Shown one piece after another: positions 37,404 to 46,378 of a stretch of 64,000 bases of DNA. A model generated the notes under the pieces. That model did not search any database, was not told where the DNA came from, and saw only the letters and a list, made by a program, of their open reading frames with translations. The DNA is from Bacillota bacterium (GTDB lineage Bacteria; Bacillota; Bacilli; Desulfuribacillales; Desulfuribacillaceae): assembly GCA_023388635.1 (NCBI GenBank), contig JAEWFW010000020.1:36333-100332 (forward strand), in the 5' to 3' direction. Both the position numbers and the translations under genes were made by a program. Within the stretch, counting starts at the first letter, position 1. Each line of letters starts with the position of its first letter.

Positions 37404-38339
37404 TTACAATTTTTCAATAACCCGTAATTTTGCCGATCTCGCCCGAGGGTTTTGATCGATCTCCGCTTGTGACGGCTCAATCGCTTTGCGCGTAATTAAG
37501 CGATATCGCTCTTCATATCCGCATACGCATTTTGGAAAGCCCGGCGGGCATGTACACCCAGCCGTATGCTTTTGAAACATCTTTTTGACAATCCGGTCTT
37601 CCAACGAGTGGAATGTAATCACAGCCATTCTTCCTCCGGAAGCTAAGAGCTGTATGCCTTTCTCCAGAACTTCTTCCAACGCACCCAGTTCATCATTGAC
37701 GGCGATCCGTATTGCCTGAAAACTGCGTTTTGCCGGATGCGGTCCTGTGCGTCTTGCCGGAGCCGGAATCGAGTCTTTAATGATTTCCGTCAATTCTCCG
37801 GTCGTATCGATTGGCTTTTTTTGACGCTGTGTGACAATGTTGCGGGCAATTTTACGAGAGAATTTTTCTTCACCGTAATGCCATAAAATTCTCGCAATTT
37901 CTTCTTCATCCCACGTATTGACGATCTGATGTGCTGTCAGTGACTGCTGACGATCCATGCGCATATCGAGATAGGTATCGTAATTATAGCTAAATCCCCT
38001 ATCTGCTTCATCCAACTGCGGCGATGAGACACCGATGTCGAGCAGAATTCCATCGACGGCTTCTATCCCCTGTTCAGCCATCACTTGATCGATATGACGA
38101 AAATTAGATTTAACGATCCGTACTGTATCCCCGAAACGGCTCAACACTTGTAATCCGTTGGCAATCGCCGTCTCGTCTTGATCGAGACATATCAGCAGTC
38201 CGTCGCCTTGTAAACGCTCGGCGATCCGCTGACTGTGACCGGCACCGCCCATCGTTCCGTCGACATACACTTTATTTTTTCTTATATTCAAACCATCAAT
38301 GGCTTCACTAGCCAATACAGAAACATGCTCAAAGGACAT
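37404..38339 (-). CDS. rsmH: 16S rRNA (cytosine1402-N4)-methyltransferase
   Basis: RsmH methylates N4 of C1402 in the ribosomal decoding site using SAM. The 311-residue protein begins EHVSVLASEAIDGL, has the SAM loop YVDGTMGGAGHSQRI, GILLDIGVSSPQLDEADRGFSY, and the C-terminal AVITFHSLEDRIVKKMFQ. A CxCPPGFPKCVCG segment near residue 265 is a common extra in Bacillota. GGAG lies 7 bases before the ATG. It follows mraZ after 109 bp. Confidence 0.96.
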   Translation of the reverse strand: MSFEHVSVLASEAIDGLNIRKNKVYVDGTMGGAGHSQRIAERLQGDGLLICLDQDETAIANGLQVLSRFGDTVRIVKSNFRHIDQVMAEQGIEAVDGILLDIGVSSPQLDEADRGFSYNYDTYLDMRMDRQQSLTAHQIVNTWDEEEIARILWHYGEEKFSRKIARNIVTQRQKKPIDTTGELTEIIKDSIPAPARRTGPHPAKRSFQAIRIAVNDELGALEEVLEKGIQLLASGGRMAVITFHSLEDRIVKKMFQKHTAGCTCPPGFPKCVCGYEERYRLITRKAIEPSQAEIDQNPRARSAKLRVIEKL

Positions 38340-38448
38340 ATGTAATCTCCATTTCCATTCAGAATATTGAAGCAGGTTCTTAATTCAGGCAGAGATGCTT
38401 TACTCCATCTGAATGATAGAACTGCAAAGGTGCAACTGGTTGTAATCT

Positions 38449-38880
38449 TTATATGTCCAAGTCCACGATGGTTTCCGCAATTTCTTCAAAAGATGCATCT
38501 GCCTTCTGACAATATTGATCCCAGTTGTCTTTGCTCCAGATTTCAACTCTGGACGAGACTCCTATAATAACACAATCTCTGTCAATATTGGCAAACTCCC
38601 TTAAATTACCGGGTATTAGGACCCTTCCTTGTTTATCCAACTCAACTTCTACGGCACCGGACAACAGAAAACGCGTGAATGCGCGTACATCTTTTTTCGT
38701 AAACGGCAGTTCTTTTAGTTTCAGCTCCAGTTGTTCCCATTCTTTCTCAGGGTATACGAACAGACAGTTTTCCAGCCCACGGGTGATGACAAATATTTCA
38801 CCAAGCTCATCCCGCAATTTTGCAGGAATGATAATTCTTCCCTTGGCATCAATTGAATGTTGATACTCCCCCATGAACAC
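38449..38880 (-). CDS. mraZ: Transcriptional regulator MraZ
   Basis: MraZ is an AbrB-like DNA-binding protein that controls its own dcw operon. The 143-residue protein has two tandem domains, each with a DxxGR signature ([15 protein letters not shown] and [13 protein letters not shown]). The GTG start at 38880 gives [11 protein letters not shown], matching the B. subtilis N-terminus, with GAGGGTGAG upstream. Three phased boxes upstream (38911-38940) match known MraZ targets, so autoregulation is likely. It is the first gene of the division block. Confidence 0.96.
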   Translation of the reverse strand: MFMGEYQHSIDAKGRIIIPAKLRDELGEIFVITRGLENCLFVYPEKEWEQLELKLKELPFTKKDVRAFTRFLLSGAVEVELDKQGRVLIPGNLREFANIDRDCVIIGVSSRVEIWSKDNWDQYCQKADASFEEIAETIVDLDI

Positions 38881-38910
38881 ACTGACTCACCCTCACTTTG
38901 GGAAACGACT

Positions 38911-38940
38911 CCACTTCTCACCACTTTAAACCACTTTTAT
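38911..38940 (-). promoter_or_regulatory. Three MraZ boxes upstream of mraZ
   Basis: Three direct 10-bp repeats on the minus strand read ATAAAAGTGG, TTTAAAGTGG and TGAGAAGTGG. The spacing and core (AAAGTGG plus three bases, one per helical turn) match the MraZ operators described in Mollicutes and related GTGG repeats in other bacteria. Confidence 0.8.
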
Positions 38941-38960
38941 ATATTTTTCTCCACAAACAG

Positions 38961-38990
38961 AAAAAATCCTGCTCTTTACGAACAGGATTT
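38961..38990 (-). terminator. Intrinsic terminator after ahcY
   Basis: On the minus strand AAATCCTG (38990-38983) pairs with CAGGATTT (38971-38964) and continues into TTTTTT. It separates ahcY from the mraZ promoter. Confidence 0.8.
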
Positions 38991-39026
38991 CAATCTTTTT
39001 TGTAAAATAGGGCTTAGCTCCTACGT

Positions 39027-40268
39027 CTAATTCCAGCTATCTAGGTATTTGATTTGGTCTGCGCTCAATGAATCGATCTGAATACCCAGTGCCTCTAACT
39101 TATATTTCGCCACTTGCTGATCGAGCTCATACGGTAAATTCAATACCTGCTTACCGATCTTTTGGTAATTCTCATTGATATATTTGATACTCATTGCCTG
39201 TAAAGCAAATGTCATATCCATGATTTCCGCCGGATGACCGTTGCCTGCCGCGAGATTGACCAATCTGCCTTCCGCCAACAGGTACAATTTGCGTCCGTCT
39301 TTCATCTGGTACTCTTCTATATCTTTGCGCACACGGCGTTTGCCGACAGACTGTGCTTCCAATTCCGGTTTATTGATTTCAATGTCGAAGTGACCGGCGT
39401 TGCACATAATCGCACCGCTCTTCATCAGTGGATAATGGCGTCCGCATACGACATCAATATTCCCTGTGACCGTGACGAAGTAATCACCTAACTTTGCCGC
39501 TTCTTCCATCGACATGACATGGAATCCGTCCATGATCGCCTCGATCGCTTTGATCGGATCAATTTCTGTGACGATGACCTTCGCACCCAACCCTTTGGCA
39601 CGCATTGCTACACCTTTTCCGCACCATCCATAGCCGGCAACGACGACAGTTTTACCGGAAACGACCAGGTTTGTCGTATGATTCACACCGTCCCAAACCG
39701 ATTGTCCCGTTCCATAGCGGTTGTCGAATAAATACTTGCAATAAGCATCATTGACGGCAATCATCGGAAATTGCAATTCACCTGATTTCTCCAATGCCTT
39801 TAAACGAACGATACCTGTAGTTGTCTCTTCCGCTCCGCCACGGATCGAAGGCAGCAACTCTCTGCGCTCTGTATGTAAAATCGATACCAAATCACCGCCA
39901 TCGTCGATGATCAAATCAGGCCCGAAATCCAATGTCTTCAACATCATTTGGTGATACAATTCCGGCTCCGGATCATACATAGAATAGACATGAAGACCAT
40001 CTTCTACAAGCGCAGCTGCAATGTCGTCCTGTGTCGACAGCGGATTGCTGCCGGTAATCGCCACTTCTGCACCACCTGCTTGAACGACTTTCGCCAAATA
40101 TGCCGTTTTCGCTTCCAAGTGCAGAGAAATCGCGACTTTCAGCCCTTTAAACGGTTGTTCTTTTTCAAATTGTTCGCGAATGCGATTGAGCACAGGCATA
40201 TTTGCACGAACCCAATCAATTTTCAAATGCCCTTCCGGCGCCAATTTAATATCTTTAATAATACTCAT
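39027..40268 (-). CDS. ahcY: Adenosylhomocysteinase (SAH hydrolase)
   Basis: This NAD-dependent enzyme reversibly splits S-adenosylhomocysteine into adenosine and homocysteine, recycling the product of SAM-dependent methylation. The 413-residue length is the shorter type found in archaea and thermophiles, lacking the roughly 40-residue insertion of many bacteria. It has HLEAKTAYL, NDAYCKYLFDNRYGTGQS with the catalytic Lys region and the NAD loop VVAGYGWCGKGVAMRAKGLGA. B. subtilis uses the MtnN/LuxS route instead, so this gene is a distinguishing feature. It lies downstream of bshC. Confidence 0.96.
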   Translation of the reverse strand: MSIIKDIKLAPEGHLKIDWVRANMPVLNRIREQFEKEQPFKGLKVAISLHLEAKTAYLAKVVQAGGAEVAITGSNPLSTQDDIAAALVEDGLHVYSMYDPEPELYHQMMLKTLDFGPDLIIDDGGDLVSILHTERRELLPSIRGGAEETTTGIVRLKALEKSGELQFPMIAVNDAYCKYLFDNRYGTGQSVWDGVNHTTNLVVSGKTVVVAGYGWCGKGVAMRAKGLGAKVIVTEIDPIKAIEAIMDGFHVMSMEEAAKLGDYFVTVTGNIDVVCGRHYPLMKSGAIMCNAGHFDIEINKPELEAQSVGKRRVRKDIEEYQMKDGRKLYLLAEGRLVNLAAGNGHPAEIMDMTFALQAMSIKYINENYQKIGKQVLNLPYELDQQVAKYKLEALGIQIDSLSADQIKYLDSWN

Positions 40269-40344
40269 ACATTTTTTCCTCCTTATGATTCCTATGCCTT
40301 ATACACAGATTTTATATTTCTCATAGGTAGACTATACAAACTCA

Positions 40345-42015
40345 TTATATGCGAACAAGATAATGTCCGCCGTCCATCCAGTTCTCACCATTATATATTA
40401 TTTGCGCCAAAAAATCAGTACCGACTAGATTGGTAAACTGGTACACATTAAGGACGCGTTCCTGCAACGTACCGTTCGGCAACAATTCATTACCGATCCA
40501 GCGAATATCCGCTTTTAATTCTTTGTGACGCTCGTTATGGGTTTTCTCCAACGACTGCTGCATCTTTGACAACTGGAACACAATGTTTCCCCATGTATGC
40601 TCGCTGTTTTGTTCTATAGCTTTGGGGTTGACATAGGTATCGGGAATTGTCTGTACCCGTTCTTGATAAACAGCCTGCCAATCCTGTCGCAGCGAATCAA
40701 ACAGTGACGAAAGATCATATTGCTGATCGATAAACCGGCTGACGATCTGTTCGTAATCGTAGTTCTTCCGAGCGAGCACATCAAGCGCATCAATATCGTA
40801 TTTTGCCAACTTCGCTTGCAGCGCCGAAGCGACATAAGTATAGGAGTTGCGCAAAGCGACGATCGGCATGCGGTAACCGAATAGATGGAACAACGGTTTC
40901 ATCTGCCCCCAGTACTGCACCTCTGCCGCCCCGCCAATATACATCAGCGGTTGAAACAAATACTCCTGCATGATAGTGCGCAACAAGACATTGGTGCTGA
41001 ATTGCTGGGGTCTGTCGGCAATCTCCGTCAAAAGCTGCTCCTTAGAAAATCGTTTCGTTAACCCTTCGATATAAAATTCACCGTCATCATACAAAATCGG
41101 CTGCCGCTTTTCGTACAGATCGATATAAAGACCTGTTTTCTTACCGTCGATGGCGATTAACGGCGTATACCTAGTAGCCGTAAACGCTTGAAATCCCAAT
41201 TGATAGGCACGCTGTGCGTCCTCTACCAACTCTACCATATGTGCGAACATCGGTCGCTCTTGCTCACGCACCATCGCATCATGGGCGTCAAACAACAACA
41301 AGCCAAATGGTGCAAACATCTTATACAGTAACACGGCAAACGCCGTCGATAGAGAGCATTCCTTGTACGCATCTGCCAATGCATTGAGTATGGATTCTTT
41401 ATATTGCGAGTCTCGTAAAACTTCTTGCATCTCTCCGATCAAGTGACCTACTTGTTCACGATTCAGAAAAACGCTAGAAACGGAATTACGCGGTTTATGC
41501 CCGCTCCAGTCCACGGCGACTCTCTGTAAACGCTCCCGCGTATTGATGTGCAAATGATCGATTTCATCAATATCATGATCTTCACCGGCAACCCAAAAAA
41601 CAGGAACGACCGGTTCCTGCAACTGTTCCTGTAGGTCTACAGCGGACTTTAACAACGATATAATTTTATTGATCGTGTACAGCGGACCTGTACCTATTCC
41701 CGCTTGTTGGCCCGTTACTATGGTAACAGCTCCCAAGGCGTAACGAGCGATATTGTCGTCGACTGCGGTGACTACCGTCGCCTGCCCGTGCAGCGTAGAC
41801 AGCCGTTGATGATAGGTTACAAGCAATTCGGCAATCGATTGACGATCCGCTACCTGCCCGGAATTCTCCGCACTTTTAATATTTTGCAAACGCCGCCGAT
41901 ACTTTTCCGTATCCGCGTTGCTCCAGTCGTATAAATGACTGACGGCTTGACTACCCGATTGGTACGCCGCTATAAAAGGAGACTGACTTCTGTCTTCGAT
42001 TCTATCCAACTGCAT
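40345..42015 (-). CDS. bshC: Bacillithiol biosynthesis cysteine-adding enzyme BshC
   Basis: BshC adds cysteine to glucosaminyl-malate, the last step of bacillithiol synthesis. The 556-residue protein shows the Rossmann-like core with TGQQAGIGTGPLYTINKIIS, PVFWVAGEDHDIDEIDH and a long coiled coil near the C-terminus (residues 455-505). GAGGAGTCG precedes the ATG. In B. subtilis bshC also lies close to the mraZ cluster. It indicates that the organism uses bacillithiol as its low-molecular-weight thiol. Confidence 0.94.
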   Translation of the reverse strand: MQLDRIEDRSQSPFIAAYQSGSQAVSHLYDWSNADTEKYRRRLQNIKSAENSGQVADRQSIAELLVTYHQRLSTLHGQATVVTAVDDNIARYALGAVTIVTGQQAGIGTGPLYTINKIISLLKSAVDLQEQLQEPVVPVFWVAGEDHDIDEIDHLHINTRERLQRVAVDWSGHKPRNSVSSVFLNREQVGHLIGEMQEVLRDSQYKESILNALADAYKECSLSTAFAVLLYKMFAPFGLLLFDAHDAMVREQERPMFAHMVELVEDAQRAYQLGFQAFTATRYTPLIAIDGKKTGLYIDLYEKRQPILYDDGEFYIEGLTKRFSKEQLLTEIADRPQQFSTNVLLRTIMQEYLFQPLMYIGGAAEVQYWGQMKPLFHLFGYRMPIVALRNSYTYVASALQAKLAKYDIDALDVLARKNYDYEQIVSRFIDQQYDLSSLFDSLRQDWQAVYQERVQTIPDTYVNPKAIEQNSEHTWGNIVFQLSKMQQSLEKTHNERHKELKADIRWIGNELLPNGTLQERVLNVYQFTNLVGTDFLAQIIYNGENWMDGGHYLVRI

Positions 42016-42090
42016 ACGACGACTCCTCTTTTCATTTCATGCTCACTTCTCCATAGTATCGAAAGTCGATCAAAAAAACAATGGGTACTG

Positions 42091-43329
42091 TCATCCTAAT
42101 GGTGATTCTATTGAGAAGAAACGCAATTTATCATCGTCTAATATGATAGAAACCCGTTCATTGACATTGACAGCCCGTTTGCCGCAACAGCAGCGGATTC
42201 TCAGACCTGTCGTCACATGTTCAATCAGCAACTCACATTCCCTGCCTGTATAGATAACCTGCACACATTTGTAATCTTGCCCTTCGACGACCGTCACCGC
42301 ATCGTTGCGTATCATTAGTATATATTCTCCATCCGGCAAACTAGCCGTATCCTGTGAATGACACATATTTCGCGAAGCGAACTGATTCTGCAAATTCCCT
42401 TTAGAAATTCCTTTAATAGAAAATTCCGTCGTCGTAAATATTCCTGCCGACATGTTTCCGGTGACGAATGTCGCATTGCCGAAATATTTAGCGACTTTCA
42501 CATTGGCAGGCGTTTCATAGACATTCCTTGGCGTACCTGACTGCAAAATACACCCGTCTTCCATCACGACGATATGATCTGATAGACTGAGTGCTTCCTC
42601 TTTGTCGTGCGTGACCATAATCGTCGTCATGCCGTATGCCTTATGCAGTTCCATCAGCAGAAGTTTCATATCAAAGCGTAAATTCTCGTCAAGACCGGAA
42701 AACGGCTCATCGAGCAAAAGGATCTCCGGTTCCGCCGCCAAAGCCCTCGCCAATACCACCCGCTGTTGCTGTCCACCGGACAATTTGCCGATACTCCTGT
42801 CGGCAAAACCGTTGAGCTGCACCATATCCAGTAATTCTCGCACCTTGTCATGGACTTGCTCTTTTGCCATGTGCTGCATTTTCATAGGAAACGCAATATT
42901 ATCTGCCACATTCATATGAGGAAACAAGCGTATATCCTGAAAGACAATCACCGTTTTCCGCTTATGTGGCGGTAACTTGTTTGCATTGTTGCCATCTATT
43001 AAGATGTCGCCCGTATAGTCAGGCAGCACACCTGCAATCGCTTTCAACAATGTACTTTTGCCACAGCCGGACGGTCCCAATATCGAGACAAAGTCGCCTT
43101 TTGCCACACCAACATTAATGCGGTTGAGAATCCTTTTACCGGAAAACGTCACACAGAGTTCTTCAATTTTTAATTTCAACGCTTGATTTCTCACAGCTTG
43201 ATTTCCCATAATTTGACTCACCACAGTTTGACTTCCTGTAATTTTACTTCCCACGGTTTGATTTCCCACAACTCGATTTTCCATAGATTCATTTCTGATA
43301 GATTCATTTTTGATAGCTTCCTTTTTCAT
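42091..43329 (-). CDS. YnjD-like ABC transporter ATPase with repetitive N-terminal extension
   Basis: This 412-residue ATPase is of the polyamine/iron/thiamine-importer type. It has Walker A GPSGCGKSTLLKAIAG near residue 86, signature LSGGQQQRVVLARAL, Walker B ILLLDEPFSGLD, and a C-terminal TOBE-like domain (about residues 290-410). The first 50 residues are a degenerate repeat of Asn/Gln/Ser/Val units (NESIRNESM, GNQTVGSKITGSQTV) unlike any ABC domain. ATG 43329 has AAGGGA 7 bases upstream and lies 4 bases after the permease stop. It is the last gene of the leftward cluster; its permeases and binding protein resemble E. coli YnjC and YnjB. Confidence 0.88.
   Translation of the reverse strand: MKKEAIKNESIRNESMENRVVGNQTVGSKITGSQTVVSQIMGNQAVRNQALKLKIEELCVTFSGKRILNRINVGVAKGDFVSILGPSGCGKSTLLKAIAGVLPDYTGDILIDGNNANKLPPHKRKTVIVFQDIRLFPHMNVADNIAFPMKMQHMAKEQVHDKVRELLDMVQLNGFADRSIGKLSGGQQQRVVLARALAAEPEILLLDEPFSGLDENLRFDMKLLLMELHKAYGMTTIMVTHDKEEALSLSDHIVVMEDGCILQSGTPRNVYETPANVKVAKYFGNATFVTGNMSAGIFTTTEFSIKGISKGNLQNQFASRNMCHSQDTASLPDGEYILMIRNDAVTVVEGQDYKCVQVIYTGRECELLIEHVTTGLRIRCCCGKRAVNVNERVSIILDDDKLRFFSIESPLG
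43165..43320. repeat. Degenerate 24-bp tandem repeats in the ABC ATPase 5' end
   Basis: Units of roughly 12 and 24 bp based on TTTGAYTTCCCAYA (plus strand) follow one another here. They encode the Asn/Gln/Ser/Val-rich N-terminal extension of the ATPase. The period keeps the reading frame. Confidence 0.65.
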
Positions 43330-43333
43330 AACT

Positions 43334-44137
43334 TCATCCCTTATATCCGACAACTAGTTTTTTCACGACATATTCAAACAAAAGAAACACCAACAGCGAC
43401 GAACCTAAAAACATCAAAGCATAAGAGCTGGCAATTGTCCGATCTCCACCGGAGATAAACGGCACCATGATGACGGAAAATGTTTTTATTTTCCCACCGC
43501 CGATCAGCATCGTCAAGAAATACTGGCTAAAGGAAATAATGTACGCCATCGAGAATGCCGAGAACATGGCGGGTAATGTGATCGGGAGGGTTATTAGTAG
43601 AAACGATTTGATAGAACTGCATCCGAGCACACTCGCTTGTTGCTCATATTTATCGCCGATCGAAACCTTCATTTCCGTTAACAGGCTGATCGTGTATGGC
43701 AGTGAGTACAACACATGACAAATCAACACACCCAAAAACGTGTCAATCAAGTTCCATCTTATAAAAGAGACATGGATTCCCATCGCAAACACGTTTGCCG
43801 GAACGATCAAAGGCAGCATACTGCCAAAGCGAAGCAGCGATTTCCCCCAAAAATCGTATAAGGCAAATGCATGTGCCGACATATACCCGATTGCCGTGGC
43901 AAAAAACGCCGCTAAGAGCGAAAGTGCGATACTCGACAGTAATACCTGTAACGCACCGGAATGACTGCTAAACAATTCACTGATTCCCCTGGTCGACAAA
44001 GCAACCGGCAGCAAATCCGGCCATGACCACCGCATTGCCACAGCCCATATACAAATGATCACAAGCGGAACAAGGATCGAGCAGACCGTCGTCAGCGATA
44101 CGAATTTCATAAGAATTTGCTTATTTTTCATAGGCAT
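43334..44137 (-). CDS. ABC transporter permease (YnjC-like, second permease)
   Basis: This 267-residue inner-membrane permease has six hydrophobic segments and the cytosolic EAA loop EQQASVLGCSSIKSFLLITLPITLPAMF, in which the usual EAA triad is EQQA. It is encoded with a slight overlap (17 bases) with the first permease and 4 bases before the ATPase. GAGGA lies 9 bases before ATG 44137. E. coli YnjC is a double-length permease; here the two halves are separate genes. Substrate unknown. Confidence 0.87.
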   Translation of the reverse strand: MPMKNKQILMKFVSLTTVCSILVPLVIICIWAVAMRWSWPDLLPVALSTRGISELFSSHSGALQVLLSSIALSLLAAFFATAIGYMSAHAFALYDFWGKSLLRFGSMLPLIVPANVFAMGIHVSFIRWNLIDTFLGVLICHVLYSLPYTISLLTEMKVSIGDKYEQQASVLGCSSIKSFLLITLPITLPAMFSAFSMAYIISFSQYFLTMLIGGGKIKTFSVIMVPFISGGDRTIASSYALMFLGSSLLVFLLFEYVVKKLVVGYKG

Positions 44138-44993
44138 TCGTTACATTCCTCAGTTTTTTTTGAATCAGTACGAAAAAAGCGATTGCCATCACAAAAGTAA
44201 TAATAATGATCGTTCCATTTGCCGCCATCGCATACGGTCTATGCAGTAAATCCGGGTGCGTATACTCAACATACGCCTGCACCGGCAGGGCTTTCGGTTT
44301 CGTCATCCCCAGTAAAAAGGGCAGTTCGTATGCGCCAAAGGAAAATGTCGTAATAATCAGTGCCGCATTGGCGATAGCCGGCATTGACAAGGGCAATGTA
44401 ATCGTAAAAAACGCCCTAAGCGGTGACGCCCCCAAGTTAACTGCCGCTTCCTCCAGCGTTTCACTGATACTCGCCATCAAAGCCAATGTGAAATACGCAA
44501 CGAAAGGAGCCTGTTTCCATACATAACCGAGAATAACGCCGATGCCTTGTTCATTGTAAATTAGATTGGGAAACTGTGTCGGCAATTCAACAAGACCCAC
44601 GGCGAACAAAAGGCGGGACAAGATACCGCTCTGTGATAGCATCACTGTCACAAACAAAGCGACAATCGTATGCGGTATCAGAATCGGGATACGCACGATC
44701 TGGTAGACCAGCCCTTTGTTTTGTCTGTTTTTTATCATAGCAACACAGATCAAGATACCGACGATGATCGAAAAAACAGACGAAACAAAAGAAATGTACA
44801 AACTGAGCAATAAGGAATCCATAAAATCTGGATTCCTTATAATCTCCGAGTAATATTGCAGGCTGATCGTCTCAAGCCCCAAAGCCGGTATGTATCCAAA
44901 ACTTTGGAGCAAGGCGTTGGCAATGCCCAGTGACCAAATCAATAATAACGCGATCAGTGGTGCTGTTAAAATGTAAGGAATTGCTTTTTTCAA
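44121..44993 (-). CDS. ABC transporter permease (YnjC-like, first permease)
   Basis: This 290-residue permease has six membrane segments and a canonical EAA loop (LEEAAVNLGASPLRAFFTITLPLSMPAIANA). It pairs with the permease at 43334-44137 to form a heterodimeric channel for the importer. It lies 30 bp after the binding-protein gene and overlaps the next gene. The family is that of spermidine/putrescine, iron and thiamine importers; the YnjB-like receptor indicates the YnjBCD group, whose substrate is not settled. Confidence 0.88.
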   Translation of the reverse strand: MKKAIPYILTAPLIALLLIWSLGIANALLQSFGYIPALGLETISLQYYSEIIRNPDFMDSLLLSLYISFVSSVFSIIVGILICVAMIKNRQNKGLVYQIVRIPILIPHTIVALFVTVMLSQSGILSRLLFAVGLVELPTQFPNLIYNEQGIGVILGYVWKQAPFVAYFTLALMASISETLEEAAVNLGASPLRAFFTITLPLSMPAIANAALIITTFSFGAYELPFLLGMTKPKALPVQAYVEYTHPDLLHRPYAMAANGTIIIITFVMAIAFFVLIQKKLRNVTNAYEK

Positions 44994-45023
44994 TATAAAA
45001 ACCTACTTCCACTGCCATTCTGT

Positions 45024-46313
45024 CTATTTGCCTACAACTTCTTCCAACCAAATTTCCTCGATAATCGGAACTAAATGTGCCGGCATTTCCGGAAGGCGTT
45101 TACTTAAAAGTTCATCTTGTGATAACGTGCCTTTGCCGATATCAACGCTGGCAAACTGCTGCTTTTCTTCGTCGGATAGCTTGTCATTATCGACGATTGG
45201 CAGTGTTTTTAATGCCGCAAATTGACTTGCTTGTCCTTCTGCCGACATCAAATAATCAATAGCGACCATCGCTCCGGCTTTATTAGGAGCATTTCCGGCG
45301 ATTGCCATATAGCTCGTATTGCCAATCGTCCCTTTATCAAACAAATAGGATCTGAACGTATCTGCATAGACGCCGTCAGCGATACGCGTCGCCACAGAAT
45401 ACGGATTATAACTCATAAAGAATACGACTTCACCATCGGCAAACATATTTTCCTGCTCTGTCGATGTTGCAGGGAACGTCTTACCTTCATTCCATAAGTA
45501 AGGATTTAACGAGCGGAGATATTCCATCGCCGGTGCAACTGCCTCACGCACTATTTGCTTGTCGGCAGGCATATCCATAAACTGTTCATACCCGGAAATA
45601 TCGTATATTACGTTTCTGACGAAAGCCGACCCGGTGAAATCAGGCAGTGCCGGATAAGTGACTTGTCCTTTATATTTCTTTACGTATTCAAAAAATTCCT
45701 GCGTATTTGCCGGTGTTTCCGGTGTTTTAGCGCTGTCGCCCAAAAAGACAATCTGTGCTTTGCCGTACGGAGCTTCGTAACCTTCGATCGGATAGCCGAA
45801 ATCGTACAATGTTTCGCTGTCCTTCGTGTCTACATAATTTTCATAGGACGGAAGCTGTTCCAAAAATGGACCGTAAAGCAGACTGTTTTCTTTGGCTGTG
45901 AAAAAGTTCTCACCGTTAATCCAGATCATGTCGATGCTTCCTTTATCGGATTGTGCTTGCTTTTCCCCCGATAATTTATTGAGAATTTGATCGATATCCA
46001 TCGGAACCAACTCTAACTGCAAATCGTATTTGTCTTTCAATGCACCGGCAATGTCATTTAATAACCATTTATTTCTGTACTCATCGCCGCCCCAACCATA
46101 AAACGTGACTTTCGTACCCTTCGCCTGTTCGACGATCTCATCAAAGCTCATATCCTGTAACGACTTTTCGCTGTTCCCTGAAACATTTGGCGTTACATTA
46201 GTGCCACCTGTATTGTCCGGTTTCGCTCCGGAACCGCAAGCTACTAATAAAACGACACATAACAAGACCGTGATGATCGTTGCAATGCGCGATTTTTTGT
46301 TGCTGGTTTTCAT
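45024..46313 (-). CDS. YnjB-like ABC substrate-binding lipoprotein
   Basis: This 429-residue secreted lipoprotein has a type II signal peptide with lipobox VVLLVAC (Cys near residue 27). The mature part matches the YnjB family (COG4134): VTFYGWGGDEYRNKWLL, the hallmark IDMIWINGENFFTAKENSLLYGP, and YPALPDFTGSAFVRNVIYDI, which I recognise from E. coli YnjB. The start at 46313 is chosen because GGAG lies 9 bases upstream; the ATG at 46319 is only 3 bases from it. It is the receptor for the two downstream permeases. The ligand is unknown. Confidence 0.88.
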   Translation of the reverse strand: MKTSNKKSRIATIITVLLCVVLLVACGSGAKPDNTGGTNVTPNVSGNSEKSLQDMSFDEIVEQAKGTKVTFYGWGGDEYRNKWLLNDIAGALKDKYDLQLELVPMDIDQILNKLSGEKQAQSDKGSIDMIWINGENFFTAKENSLLYGPFLEQLPSYENYVDTKDSETLYDFGYPIEGYEAPYGKAQIVFLGDSAKTPETPANTQEFFEYVKKYKGQVTYPALPDFTGSAFVRNVIYDISGYEQFMDMPADKQIVREAVAPAMEYLRSLNPYLWNEGKTFPATSTEQENMFADGEVVFFMSYNPYSVATRIADGVYADTFRSYLFDKGTIGNTSYMAIAGNAPNKAGAMVAIDYLMSAEGQASQFAALKTLPIVDNDKLSDEEKQQFASVDIGKGTLSQDELLSKRLPEMPAHLVPIIEEIWLEEVVGK

Positions 46314-46378
46314 AATCATTCTCTCCTTTTCTCTACCCATCTTTTGAAGCAAATTCTTAATTCAGGACTTACCCTAAG

